DNA of 64,000 nucleotides from Hyalella azteca. Taxonomy: Eukaryota; Arthropoda; Malacostraca; Amphipoda; Hyalellidae. How positions within the stretch are numbered: position 1 is the first letter of the stretch; each line of letters starts with the position of its first letter. The stretch spans positions 186,001 to 250,000 of the forward strand of contig NW_025943958.1 of the NCBI RefSeq assembly GCF_000764305.2, read 5' to 3'. Shown piece by piece: positions 37,784 through 50,380 of this stretch. The notes beneath the pieces were generated by a model. It did no database searches, was not told the origin of the DNA, and worked only from the letters and a program-made list of their open reading frames with translations. Made by a program: the position numbers and the translations under genes.

Positions 37784-37928
37784 GGGCCATACTTTCAAAA
37801 CTGGCTAAGTGAACGTAAGTACTTACGATCTATTTTCTTGTCTATGATTGGTGGATTTCGCTTGAAAGGCCGTCAATGATTGGCTGATGAACTTACGATC
37901 TCTTAACTTTTTTTGAAGGTATGGGCCC
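37784..37928 (+). mobile_element. Family A inverted-repeat element, copy 5
   Basis: GGGCCATACTTTCAAAACTG begins this copy and TTTTTGAAGGTATGGGCCC ends it. It lies only 1.1 kb from copy 4 and in the opposite orientation. Confidence 0.88.
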
Positions 37929-38597
37929 AGGTTGCATCATATCATACGAAAGTTCCTAGACAAAGCAAGGAGAAAACAAGCCTGTTTAGAACGCTCGCCA
38001 AGCCTCTCATTGCCAAGCAATAAAGAAAAAAATTAATAGCTTTTACGGAAATAAAAAGTAATGGATTTTACGAGGACATGTTCACCAAAATTGATACATT
38101 TACTTAACTAGGCTGACTCCACCGTCAGCTAAATTGGTTCTTGGTTTATTGGTTGTTCTTGGTTTTAAAATGGTTCTTCACCAAAATTGATACGAGTACA
38201 TTTGCTTAACCAGGCAGCTGAAGTGGTTCCTGTGTCCCAATTGCACGCCTTTCACGATGTTTAGATAATAATATAATTAACTTCGATTTTCAGAACTTAA
38301 GGTATAGTTTGTTGGACAATTCAAACATCTCCATTTATGACTATGTGGGTTAAAGAATTATTGTTGCAATGTTCACGCAACTAGAAAAATTATGTAAACA
38401 GTCCCAAATTATGCTCATTAGCGTTTTAATATAAAATATGTAGAATATAAGTAAATCGGCAAGAAATTCAAAGATAAATTTAAAAAATTGAAAATAATCT
38501 TATGCATAACACTAGCAAATAGAGTTAAGATAATGATTATAAAACAGTAACGTATATAATTACGATGGTTATTGGTTAATTGATTCAACGTGCCGAG

Positions 38598-38682
38598 CCA
38601 CACGATCAGATCGTAAAGTAACGTCACAAGATCAGGTCGTACGATCAGATCGTACAATAAGGTAACACGATCCACTAGTACG
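38598..38682. repeat. Short repeat of ACGATCAGATCGTA
   Basis: Three to four copies of a nearly palindromic ACGATCAGATCGT word at irregular spacing. Confidence 0.7.
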
Positions 38683-38929
38683 ATAAAGCATAAATAAATA
38701 AAATAATTCCAGCAAGTTATTCAAATATACATGACATTCCTTATTGACTTTGAAGCGACGCTTTTGAGACAGAAAAGCGTATTAATTTCATCAGTAAACC
38801 AGGACATTTTTATGATGCTTGATGAACTTCTAACGTGAAGATGACAGGAATTGAACATGCGTACGTCTAAGAATTATATCCTACACGTACGCTTATTCTA
38901 ATTCACTGGATTTGTAACATAGCAGATCC

Positions 38930-39355
38930 TACTCTTATCTGAAGACAGGAGACTAGGAACACAACATATCCTACACGCACTCTGATCCTATAAGACAGGA
39001 GACCCAACACAACAGATCCTACACGTACTCATATCCTATAAGACAGGAGACTAGGAACACAACAGATCCTACACGTACTCGTATCCTATAAGACAGGAGA
39101 CTATATAGGAACACAACAGATCCTACACGTACGCTGATCCTATAAGACAGGAGACTAGGAACACAACAGATCCTACACGTACTCATATCCTATACGACAG
39201 GAGACTAGGAACACAACAGATCCTACACTTTCTCATATCCTAAGACCGGAGACTTTACACAACAGATCCTATACGTACTCTTATTCTAAGAGACAGGAGA
39301 CTACATAGGAACACAACAGATCCTACACGTACGCTGATCCTATAAGACAGGACGA
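38930..39355. repeat. Tandem array, about 50-bp unit, about 8 copies
   Basis: Units carry ACAACAGATCCTACACGTAC, CATATCCTATAAGACAGGAG and ACTAGGAAC; some are shortened and two carry a TATA insertion (GACTATATAGG). Confidence 0.92.
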
Positions 39356-41089
39356 GAGCGTGTCCTCAATTATCCCTGATCAGCTACCAGTTTTCGTCAC
39401 TAAATCCTTCTGTTTATTGAATGTTGGTGGCACAGAGCCGCCCTAACACGGCTTGTTTGTGGCATGCATCGTGTAATGAGACTGTGTGTTTATTTTTCCG
39501 TATCGATTTGGTATATGAATGTTTCAAATAACGTGTTAGGTGCAGGACTAAAATCAAAATATTTTTTATAACACATCTATGTGACACGTGTTATCAAGAA
39601 ATCATGAATAAATATATTTATTATATATATGTATGATAATTTTTTTAATGGGAGCTACTTAGGACAAAATGTAAAATTTCAGCTTTTTAGGCGCACGTTT
39701 CAATCCACTAATCAACCGGGTCTGCATGATACATAAGCAATGTTGAAAAATTTTAAAATAAAGCCGTGTTGTGCTGAACAGTCGCTGGTTCTTGTAAAAA
39801 CTTATTTGTGCTAGCGTGTATTCCATATATATTTAAAATATACACCGAAAATTCCCTTTGAAATTGGAGCTCATAATTAAATGCATTACAAGTTAACCCA
39901 GGAGGCATGCAGTTCGGATCTTAAAGGTCCCCTACACTGTTGTCTCTACTTTAGTTTGGTTAATTTCTGTGAAAGACTTCATTAATAAAACTTCATTACT
40001 TAAACCAAGTACAATGGTATTGCCCTGCTAAATGACATAATTAATTTCTTGGTATGATTTTAAAACAGACCTCCCTCGAACAAAGGCTTATTCAGCACAG
40101 ACATGAGGACGCATGCCAAAACTTCGGCAAATTCCAGTTATGCAAACTATGCAGGCATAAGCCATCTTCCCCAACCATCCTTCTACCTCCTCCCCTTTTA
40201 CTCGTAAAATCTCAGAATTTGGCGCGTTCGGTGTTAGTATTGGACTCGTTGCGATTATTAACGTTTAAAATATCTTACAAGTTTGGCACGAAAAGAAATG
40301 CCTGGACTGAGATTCATTTTTAAAAAAAGGAATAACCGGAGTGCACCGCTTAAGATCCCATAGATAACCTGCCTAAAACTTTTGTAAGTTTTTAGGCATG
40401 TAATTTTGTAGGAACTATGATGTGACTCTGAGGAGCTGCACTCTCTGAAAATAGGAAATTTTTCTTAGTAGCAAGTAGTAGGAAATTTTTTTCTTAGTAG
40501 GAAATTTTTTCGTAGTAGCCTTAAGGCTGTGTGGGTCATCCTGATCCAGTTTGGCAAAGGGGCGCATCATTCCAAGTTCAACGGGCTTGTCCAAATTCGA
40601 ACGCAGAAAGTGTGTTACAATTTGGACAATACGACCAATAAATTTTTCCGAGATTCCAGGCTATAGATCAAGCAAGCAACGCTGCTTTGAAGCGATGGAA
40701 GCATATAAGGCTGGAATATTATCGAGGGGCTCGGTCGTTTGGTTCGACTACAACAAAATTAATTGCAACGCAACTAAAAATCCAGTATATATATGTAGGT
40801 TTGACCTCATACAATTGGTACACCTAGTTTGGCCTTTGGAGAGTATTTGTGAAGAATATTCCCGCACCTCGAAGACCAGGTTGCACCGTCTACAGTTATT
40901 CTAATGTACAGCTGGACCAGTCCAAGACACAGACGCAACATTGCAGCTGTCATGAGACCCACGTGTATTCAACTCGACCTCAGGATTCAACTAGCTAACG
41001 GGAAAGATACAGTATCTGAAATTGGAGAGGACCGCTGAAGCATATCTGAAGTGTTATAGGCCTGAGCGATGCATGGAACACACTTCAGG
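39356..41089. other. Non-coding with two unexplained open stretches
   Basis: Open stretches at 40054-40323 (89 codons) and 40551-40904 (117 codons, no ATG at its start) resemble no family I know. The second lies in GC-richer DNA. Confidence 0.5.
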
Positions 41090-41239
41090 TCAGTTAATAT
41101 AATGAGTAAGGTTAATGGAGATCATAGTGACAAGAAATGCATAGGCAGCATAGTGGAAAATTACGTAGACCTTGTATCAAGTACCGCTTAAATTGGTTAC
41201 ATATAATGAGTACCGTTAAGAGGATCGAAATCGGTTCCT
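41090..41239. repeat. Degenerate repeat built on GAGTACCGTTAAGAGGATC
   Basis: Units ATAATGAGTAAGGTTAATGG, AAGTACCGCTTAAATTGG and AATGAGTACCGTTAAGAGG precede the family B element. The same word family reappears at 41975-42185. Confidence 0.6.
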
Positions 41240-41412
41240 ATTTAGCGCAATTTCTCATTTATGGAAAAAATGCGCTAATGTGCTCGTCATGTCCGTCCGT
41301 CTGTCTGTTTGTCTATCTGTCCGTCCGTCCGTCCGTCCGTGACCACGTTTTCGTCGACGAGAAAATGCGCTCTCTGTCACTCACTGCAGTGAGTACTGGG
41401 TTATATATTTTT
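41240..41412 (+). mobile_element. Family B (GTCC) element, copy 5
   Basis: This full-length plus-strand copy runs from TTTAGCGCAATTTCTC to GGGTTATATATTTTT. It sits at the end of a degenerate repeat built on GAGTACCGTTAAGAGGATC. Confidence 0.88.
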
Positions 41413-41974
41413 AGGAATTGTTCAGATGATCAGAATTGGATTCATAAAAAAGAGCATTAAAAAGGCTATCACAATTTGAAAAAAGTTGTATTGATGAAAT
41501 ACTAGTCAAATAGGATAAGGATGGCAATAAAAAAATTTAATAATTAGTCGATAATGAGATGGGATAATGGACGGCTTAATAACGAGAAAAGCTTGGAGCG
41601 CAAAGTGGAAATACATACAGCATAGCGGCGGGCTCTTGCATTAACAGGTTTGCGCGACATCCAAAATAATCGCTATCAATTTAAAAAAGAATACGCTCAA
41701 TGTTGAGGCCATAAGGTGAATACTGACCAACTGCAGCCGAAACGAGGCGTGTGCAACACAACAGCTTAGATGAGATGAGTCGAAAAAAATGACGGCCTCT
41801 AAGAGATGATCTTGCTAAGTGTTCTGAGACCGCAAGCATCGACTGTGGTTGGACAGAGACGAGCTAAGAGAACCAGAATATGTTCTTTGGGACGAAGAGA
41901 ATGAAGAGCGTTAAAAAATTCTCAGCGATCGAAGTGATGAGCTTAGAGGTCAAAAATCATGTTAATGTACGGTT

Positions 41975-42185
41975 CCAAATAGTTGGTACCGTTAAGAGGA
42001 TCAAACATGGTTCCTTACATCAAGAACCGTTTAAAGGATAAAAATTATTCTTGTTTATAGTGAGTACCGTTTAAATATCAAAATTTATTCAATATACTTA
42101 GTATTTTTAGAAGATCAAAATTGTTTCCAGGTATTTTTTCAACAATAAAATAATTGTTACCTTTGACATGATCAAAATTTAAGAT
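41975..42185. repeat. Second block of the GTACCGTTAAGAGGATC repeat
   Basis: TTGGTACCGTTAAGAGGATC, AAGAACCGTTTAAAGGAT and GTGAGTACCGTTTAAATATC alternate with CAAA(A/C)ATTG(T/G)TTCC-type text. It is the same degenerate unit as at 41.1 kb. Confidence 0.6.
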
Positions 42186-42594
42186 AAACGGACTTTTATT
42201 TATGAAATTGGTAAAGAAGGAGGAATAGCGACAAAAAACTTTAATTGATCCAAATGATACTATAGAAATAAGGGAGCTAAGAATAAGAATGTATTCAAGA
42301 CTCGACATCCTCATCACGCAATACGTTAGACGTGCCGAAATGACCTTCTATCTCAACCATAGAACAGTGAATAGGCCGTGAAAATCTTGAAAAATGTGAT
42401 GAAATTTCTATAAAGACTACGGATAAAGGCAAATGTAAGACTAATTTAACCGGACATAAAAATAACGCGTAAAAATCATTACCGTAGTTATAATTTTTGA
42501 GAAGATTTAATTCAACTAAAGTGCTTTTCTTGTATTAGTGTACTGATATTAATTTATAATTTTCATTTTTATTGACCTCCGTAGTATTTTTTTT

Positions 42595-42750
42595 CAAACA
42601 TTTTTGAGTACTTTATCAAACCAGTTTTTGAGTACTGCATCAAACATGCTTTTGAGAACTGCCTAAAATCTATTTTTGAGGACTGCGCATGTATTTATTA
42701 GAATACTGCATCGAAATTTTTCTTGAGTACGGCATCAGACATACTTTTCC
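42595..42750. repeat. Degenerate repeat, about 29-bp unit
   Basis: TTTTTGAGTACTGCATCAAA with flanking bases occurs about five times, with drift. Confidence 0.78.
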
Positions 42751-45014
42751 TCATAGGAAAATATGAGCAAATAGAAGAGTCTTCTTCAGATAACTTTTAC
42801 CTGTAAGTAATATTTTGGACACGAGACAAAATTTATCGAAAGTTCAATTCAATCCCGAACGCGCGCAAGAATTTCCACACTTGCCACTAGATGAATTTGC
42901 CATACTACTAGTGAATTTACAAACTTGATGAATTTACAATTGGAGTATTTGGTGAAAAGAATTAGTATAGTAAACTTTTACGGCAAAGGCAAATACTTCA
43001 AAACTATCTTACCGAGAGAATAGAATGACAATATTAACCATAGGAATTACGAACCAATCCTTGAGCGTCTATTAAAGTCCTAATTCATAGTGAGTAGCTC
43101 ATTCGACAAATACTAGATTATTTCAAGCGTTTCTTATTTAATTAGATATTTCCTCAAGAGTGGCGTGGTTATCTGTAAACGCTTTGTTACATGACAGATT
43201 GGCAACGGAAGGAAAACATTCCAGGGATATAGTCAATCGTAAATAACGTCGTAAGGTTTCATTAAATTGTGAACGAAACGTCGAGCTCAGTAGCATGCAA
43301 TTTGCCAGAGGCAGAATATTTTTTGTTTTCTGTTTAATAAATTATTTCTGCCGGGGAAATTGGAGCCTTAAAAGCAAATTTGTGAGGTTAAAGGCAATAG
43401 TCATCACAATCCTTACAACACATGCAGAGCAATTGACACAAAAAAAGTTAGCTTTCTCTTGTGTCTCATCGCGCGAGGTCTCCTAGCGAGCGATCACAGC
43501 AGTCGTCTTTTGTCACAGTGTCATTTAAATTGAGGCCTCTATGGTGGCGTACATCTTAAATGATTTCACCGCCTTCAGTGTCGTCGGTTGTGGCCAAATA
43601 CAGGAGTTCATTATCACCTCTGTAATCATGGGCCAACTTAGATATTTGTCCTCGGAATGGTTAGATGTCACTGACCAAGAACCAGCCATATTTTACTGTT
43701 GAAATCACACGTGGTCGCTTTTATGCGACGCCAGTAGCAGCAGTTACGTCTCTATGGCGACAATAATGATAGTACGTGATAAGCGTCAGGCACTATTACG
43801 TACTTCGCCGTTGATATTGGACAATAATTCATCCATGCTTTTCCAACATAAAATTCGAATTTGTGGGGGTATGGAAATATTACTATTGCCCTAAATTGAC
43901 CAGTGTTTTTATTTAGGACAAATGGATGCATGGGTGCTTCGACAACATGCATGGCGCTTATACTATAAGAGGAAGCGAGTAACGTATAAAGGAATTCGAG
44001 CTATAATGGCTAATAAACATAATATAATAATAATTAATTATAATTCTTTAAACATGACCCGCTCATTTTGTTTCTTCTATCTTTGGTTGGACATGTTTTG
44101 GTCGAATTTTATGAGAAACGGCCTCCCACTTCACGACATTGACCGCCTATCACGCCTCTAGTCTCTGGTGACACAACCAGAATTTCCACCAGAGAGGAAC
44201 CCAAACGAGTCTTATTGTTAGAAATTCTATCAGAGACAAAGAGTTCGAGGTAACTTTCGAATCATAATTCTTAACATGCATATTGTCTTTACTATCATAA
44301 TTCGTAATTTCTTGTATCATAATTCGCAACATGCATATTGTCTCATATTAGTACGTAAAATTATAGGATTAAAGAAACAACATCGTCACCGTGCAAAGAT
44401 AAAAGCTAAAGCTAGGTTTAAGTCAAATGACCGCTTTCTGCAAGATATAGACAAGAAGATCTCTAACACTGCATTAATTTCTTTGAAAGCATTAAATTTT
44501 TTTGTATTCGTTGACCAGTGAAAGAGAGCAAAACAGGTAGCAGAATGAAACTATTCTAGCGTATAATTGAGTTATTTGTAAGGCAGATGTCGAGCATCCA
44601 TCGCACCAGATGGTTTAGGCTATAACAGAAAGAAGAGCACTATGAACTTTATTGCAATTCATCCTATAAAGCTATAGTGAGATAATCTTTAAGATATTCA
44701 GTTTATTGAACATAAAATTCACAAAAACTTCTATTGATTTGCGAACCTAATTTAAGTTTGCAATAGTCGCCTAGCAAGCAGCCTTTGGATGACCACCCAT
44801 TTCAGCCTTCCACATCTCAAGCAAGATATCTTCGACGAAAAAGTCAGGTAAACTTAAAGTTGGAACTATCATGCACTCCATATGGTGAATACGAGAATAT
44901 ATTGGAATTTTTCAGGAACCATACAAATTTTAATCCATCACATGTAAACATAATAAATTGTAATTTATCACCTTTCATTGCAAGTCAATCTTGTAATGTC
45001 TTATATAGCGATAA
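42751..45014. other. Unique non-coding DNA
   Basis: Several 60-81 codon frames without similarity; only the short repeat at 44.3 kb stands out. Confidence 0.6.
44255..44345. repeat. Degenerate repeat TCATAATTCGCAACATGCAT
   Basis: Three units of TATCATAATTC(T/G)(T/C)AA; two of them include ACATGCATATTGTCT. Confidence 0.72.
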
Positions 45015-45405
45015 TTCAAGGTAATTGAATTGATTCGGGGTAACGGAATTAATTTGAGGTAACGAAATTAATTAGGGTAATGGAAATAATTCGGGGTAAT
45101 TGAATTGATTCGGGGTAATTGAATTGATTCGGGGTAATTGAATTGATTCGGGGTAATGGAATTAATTCAGGGTAATGGAATTAATTCGGGGTAATGGAAT
45201 CAATTCGGGGTAATTTAATTAATTCGGGGTAATGGAATTAATTCGGGGTAATGGAAATTATTTGTGAAATGAAACTAAATTGGGGCAATTAATTAATTCG
45301 TAGGTAATGGAATTAATTCGGGGTAATGGAAATAATTCGGGGAAAGGAAATTAAATTGGGGTACTTGAATTAATTCGGAGTAATGTAATTAATTCGGAGT
45401 AATGC
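45015..45405. repeat. Tandem array, 19-bp unit, about 19 copies
   Basis: TCGGGGTAATGGAATTAAT recurs mostly at 19-bp steps, with variants (TTGAATTGAT) clustered in the first third, indicating local homogenisation. Confidence 0.93.
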
Positions 45406-46322
45406 TGTACGGCTAACTTCTTACAGCACCATCCGAGATATCACAAGATTGATTCTTGAATGCCAATTATTGAGAGCTGCTTGAAGGAAAACACAATGGC
45501 AACTCCAATAAATAATATAATATTATAAAAAATCTCTAAATATATAGAATATAATCGTAATAAAACTCTAATATTTAACTCGTAACAAAACCGCTAAGAC
45601 CTCTCAACTACATTAAAAAATATATGAGGAAATAAAGTTCCTTTATTAATTGAACATCACAAATAATCGTGGTCAAGGACCGCAAACAACTTTCAATAGA
45701 ATTTAAACATAATTTTCTAGAATGCAAACAAAAGGGAGTCGAAAGGGGATACCACATTAAATTGAGATACGATATTCAATGACCACGATGAGAGCATTAC
45801 AGCGTAGAGTGCATGGGTCCTTTATGAAAAATATTCCACAGACGTAGAACGTGCACTTAAACCTAAAAATATTTCTTGCGTGAATAATTCAAATTATTTC
45901 TGTTTGAATTTGAAAAAAAATAATGAAAAACGTGAGTTTGCATATTTTTTATACCACAGTAAAAGACATGAGTGAAGAATTATTCTCAAGGGGCTCTTGT
46001 AAGGAAAAAACTTTTTTGTCAATGGTAAAGGAGAAATTTTGTTCACTATTTTACTTGTGCGTATAGAAGACCGATGTAAATTACAATATTCTATTTAAAT
46101 ATCCAATGTGTTTTTGGCGGGTGTAAAAGTTTGCCGACCTCCGATTTAATGCAAACTGATTTCTTTGATGGGATCGTTCCGTCCGATGACTTAACAAGTT
46201 TTCGCAAGCAAATTAATAAATAAAATGCAAGTTCAGAAAAGTTTCAATATTGAATGCGCGAATGACTTTTGCGCCTAATCAATTTAAAAAAAAATGCAAT
46301 AAAAATGCACAGTAAAATCAAG

Positions 46323-46480
46323 AAAAAATGTAACTCAGTACTCACTGCAGTGAGTGACAGAGAGCGCATTTTCTCGTCGACGAAAACTTGAGGTCACGGA
46401 CAGACAGACAGACAGACGGACGGACGGACATGGCGAGCACAATAGTGCATTTATCCATAAATGAGAAAATGTGCTAAAAA
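46323..46480 (-). mobile_element. Family B (GTCC) element, copy 6, flanked by 32-bp direct repeats
   Basis: The minus-strand copy lies between two about 32-bp near-identical direct repeats, each containing AAAATGCAATAAAA followed by CACAGTAAAAT (46291-46322 and about 46477-46508). That is long for a target-site duplication. Confidence 0.85.
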
Positions 46481-47617
46481 TGCAATAAAATTACACAGTA
46501 AAATTAAGAAGAACCAATTATTGAGATGAGCTTTCAAGTTGAAGCATGTTTGTCAGTGAGGTCAAACTGCGATGTTAAATCTCATTATTTGGCCATGTGT
46601 GTTAATCTGGTTGGTTTAGACGCTTTCGTTGAGCCTGGGACGTACAAACACGTCTCATGAACCCAGATTAAATTTAATACAATATTCTTTGCTGCCGACC
46701 GTCGGCCGTTCGGCGGCCAGCCATACGGCGGCTAAGATTTTTGACAAGGAAGGCATATTTTCCACAGCACAAAGTCACTGTATTTCATTTGACGTGCGAT
46801 ATTCTCTGCCGTTGACAGTAAGCCCTTTAAAAAGAAGCGCTTATATTGTCCGCAACAACTCGTAACCAAACCGTCAAGACAACTTAAATATGTTACGAAA
46901 ATAAAGAGGAAATTTAAATTCCCATATTTTTCAATTCAATATAAAAACTAATCGTGATTTTTGTCAAGGACAGAAAACAATTTCCTGAGTATTTAATTTC
47001 TAAGCGATTAAAAATTTTCAAACATCCATTAATAAATGCTTCACTTCAGAAAAATGCATTTCTCAAACGCTGTGAATTTATATAAATATTACAACAAGCT
47101 TGTCATGCTTCCGGCTTAGCGCTACATGCCGTTATCATCCTCCATGCAAATTATGGAAAACTTTTCCAAAACCGCCGCAAGCACGCAAAGAAACCTGAAG
47201 CCTCCGTATTCTCTCTTCACTTCAATAAATAAATTGTCAAATTTCAAGGATGGGTTATTTTTTAAACCAAGAGGCGATGTTCAAAGGCGATCGCCGAGAG
47301 GGAATTCCTAAATTCACCGTCCATTAGATAATTCAGATGAATTTCTAGCGCACTGAAGGTGCTTAATCTGCATTAACGGTATTTTAACCTTTTTAATGCC
47401 ATATTAAATTCGTTTTTTTTATTCTTTCGAAAGCGTATTTTTAGCGTCCATACTTTTGGCAGGAGATTTTGAACAGATACAACTCATAACAGCAGCGGCG
47501 ATTCACGGCTCAGCTCTTGCAGAGTAACGGATAGGCCCCAAAAACACATATTTGACCCATTATTGAATATTAAATTATTGCATTTATGTATAAGATGGTA
47601 TTTGTATTTTATAAAGA

Positions 47618-47750
47618 TTTTGAACTGATGATGAAGCTTGTCTACGAAACATTTTCATTTATTATTTGGGGAATTTATTTGGCGTTTTCGTTGCCTTTAA
47701 ATTCATGGTCAACTTGCGATTTAAGCAGACTAATGCTATAAGTAATTACA
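47618..47750 (+). mobile_element. Relative of the family C tail in a longer context
   Basis: CTTTAAATTCATGGTCAACTT then GCGATTTAAGCAGAC matches the element C tail with several changes, but no inverted repeat precedes it. Upstream is CTGATGATGAAGC and CTACGAAAC, a pattern seen in 3' regions of some retroelements. It may be the 3' end of the parent retroelement. Confidence 0.45.
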
Positions 47751-49619
47751 TGTAAAATAATTTATGAAAGTTGCAAAAATATGATAAAACCTGAAACTCT
47801 TAGGTTGAAGTTACATTACCACTTAAATCTATTGATAAAAATATAATGATTGGTTTGCAGAGAAGAGTAGCAACTTGTGGTTTCATGTTGGGTTTGTAAT
47901 CACATAATTTCATCCATTCAAATTTGGTCCAAAAACTTCATTAACCTTGAAAATTTCATTGCTTGAAACGTGATGAATTTCTCAATTTTTAATGTTCAGA
48001 ATTGAGATTTTCAGACATAATGTTTTACTGAATAAATCCTTTTGAAATACATTTGTTTTAATTTAGATCATTTTAATTATTCAAATCAAGTATATATAGA
48101 ATCAAGAGTAATCGCTTTATACGACTATTAAATAATCCATAAAATAAATCCTATAGATATCACGAAAAAAAATTCAACCACGCTTCTCGTAATCAAGCCA
48201 CATATTTCATATATCATGGAACGCTACATCTCTCTTGAGATCTCGTGTACGACGTGTTCAGCTAAGACGCGCTCTGGACTAGTTAAAACGTGTTGAGAAT
48301 TGAGAAAAGAATCGTCTCCTAGTGTCTTTTTCCTCTACCGTCTTTCAGTTCACGTGAGGTTCAGTTACCTCAAAATTGCGTCTAAAATCGCCTTAAATGT
48401 GCATATTTGCATACAATAAATTTATTCTTATGAACTTTTTCATTAATTCCGGAGTGAAAAAAGAAATAAAACGACACGTTTCTACTAGCCATTATTGTTT
48501 TTCGAAGGAATTATGATCGTAACTGTTCGCAACAAACAAATTGTGATTTTACACTTGACCGGTGTTTACCCCAGGCATATCCGGCAAGAATACTCGAGGC
48601 AAACAATACGCGGTTTTGTGGTCAAGAAGTGTGTTATTCTCAGTAAAGTATTAAAGCCGGACTCGTCAGTAGACCAAAGCCCCTTAAAACTGCTGAGTCA
48701 GCAGAGATTATGGCCTTGCTACAGTCCTCGTGCTTTGCTTCTGCAAGACTGCCCAAAATCTCCTCAGCTGCTCAGTTATAATAATAAAAAAACGCCGTCT
48801 CAAGGAGCTCTTCTTGAGAACGCCTTTATCATTTGAATGCCGAGAAACCGGGTCCGCCCTTGCGCTCATAGAAATGAGGGAGAACTTGTCCAAATACAGA
48901 TGCACTTTTTGCCCTAGTGTAGGCATCCTAAGTTTGCCTTAGCAAAGGGGGCGTATCAGCGATACGTGCGCTCTTTGGTCGTGCTGTGCATGAGAGAGTG
49001 TGGCTATGTGATATTTGCTGCCACTTCTATACGTTTAATTTCAGTGTCTCTCTTTACTAATAAAAATAATACTAATATTACTACTTACTATTAACTTTTA
49101 ATATTAATGATGCTCTGTACATACCGTACACTTTAATGTTCATATTTTAAAGGCAAGAAGCTTTTGTTGATTGACGCCCATTGTTCATCGTGGCGTTTGC
49201 GTAATTTTACCGTGAATTAAAAAATATATATTGGTGAATCTGCCGAAAATCTGGAATCCAATTGAAACTTTTCCTAAATTTTATTGATAAATGAATAAAA
49301 AGATAACTAATGGGCGCGAAAGGTAATCTGTTGAAATAAAACCTATATTAAGTATCGTGCAAGTGTTTATACTTTTTTTTTTATTTGTACAGTAACTCGC
49401 GTGTACATTGAAATTTCAGGGTAGATAAGTTTGTACGTGGTAACTGGTTCGTACAGTTTAAATGAATTTTAATTAACAGGACAAAATACACTCCTTTTGT
49501 TCATTGCTTATATTATTGACCTACAAGGTGTTTCTCGAGTGTGTCCATTTGCAAAATTTATGTTGATGATAATGCTTACGAGTAATAGATCGACCAGTCG
49601 ACAATATCGCACTTCGGAA
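47751..49619. other. Non-coding with an unexplained open stretch
   Basis: 48495-48836 is open for 113 codons without an initial ATG and is overlapped by 70- and 72-codon frames on other frames. No family recognised. Confidence 0.5.
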
Positions 49620-50380
49620 AGATTAGCCCAATTTAGTGGACTGGGCGAGAGCTGATGGCAACTAAAGTACAACACCGACAAGTGTCATGTGTTCCGAATT
49701 AGAAACATGAGATACAAGTACACTTATGAAATAAGAGAGCATGGCTCGCACCTTGGAACCGTTTTGAAGGAGTTTTTGCTGGAGAAAGATTTGGGTGTGA
49801 ACATAGAGAGCGAGCTGAGGTTTTTAAAGCACATATAGAAATCCAGGTCAACAACGACAAACAAGATTTTTTGTATGATTAGAAGATCATTTGAGTTTCC
49901 CAACGCCACTAAAATGAAAACAATTTATATACGGCTCTTGTTAATCAACACTTTGAGTTTAGTAACGTTGCCTGGTCACCCAGACTTGAGGAAGACAAGA
50001 AACTTATCGAAGGAGTTTTACTGACTCAATAGTCATCACAGGATTTAAGAATGTCGAGCAGCGTCTGGTGAAGATGAAGGTTCCTAGCATTACATACAGA
50101 AGAATTCTTGGCGACATCTTGGGCATTGCCACGATCGATTTAACCAAGGGTAGCACACCCATGGGTATTTCCGTAAAAAAATTTTATTCACGCTGGGCAC
50201 TGAGGGAACAACAGAAGCCATCAGTTCAAAATAAGGAAACCAAGGTGTAATGCTTATCAAAGACAGTACTTCCCTGATTGCAACGGCCTGCCAACGTAGA
50301 CTGCCGATGTACCAATGATGAACTCTTTCAAGAATAGACTTGACTCGATCATGCTTTGTTCTAAGTACAAGTGGAACCTC
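49620..50380 (+). pseudogene. LINE reverse-transcriptase C-terminal relic, second copy
   Basis: Pieces of the same type of LINE are spread over several frames. From about 49623 the frame reads LAQFSGLGES, a stop, then WQLKYNTDKCHVFRI; further on EKDLGVNIESELRF ends at a TAG (49836). The same frame continues with KIFCMIRRSFEF. A frameshift then gives HFEFSNVAWSPRLEEDKKL, and LVKMKVPSITYRRILGDIL follows at about 50065-50130. The C-terminal VPMMNSFKNRLDSIM lies near 50300-50355. WQLKYNTDKC and EKDLGV are standard late-RT landmarks. Several stops and frameshifts make it non-functional. It covers more of the RT C-terminus than the 4.2 kb copy and is similar in the shared part. Confidence 0.82.

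Noticed and set aside
37870..37920. CTGATGA followed by GAAG/GAAAG within the family A element
   Set aside because: The intervening sequence does not form a stem; the match to a ribozyme core is chance.
40551..40904. 117-codon plus-strand open stretch
   Set aside because: No initiating ATG, no recognisable family, no clear splice sites; it may be a transposon fragment, but I cannot support a gene.
47633..47665. Hammerhead-ribozyme-like core (CTGATGA..CGAAAC)
   Set aside because: The stretch between the two boxes has no convincing stem II, and no paired stem III with a cleavage triplet follows. At best it is a decayed motif from a retroelement 3' end.
48495..48836. 113-codon plus-strand open stretch
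   Set aside because: It begins at TTG, is overlapped by other frames on both strands, and shows no family resemblance.
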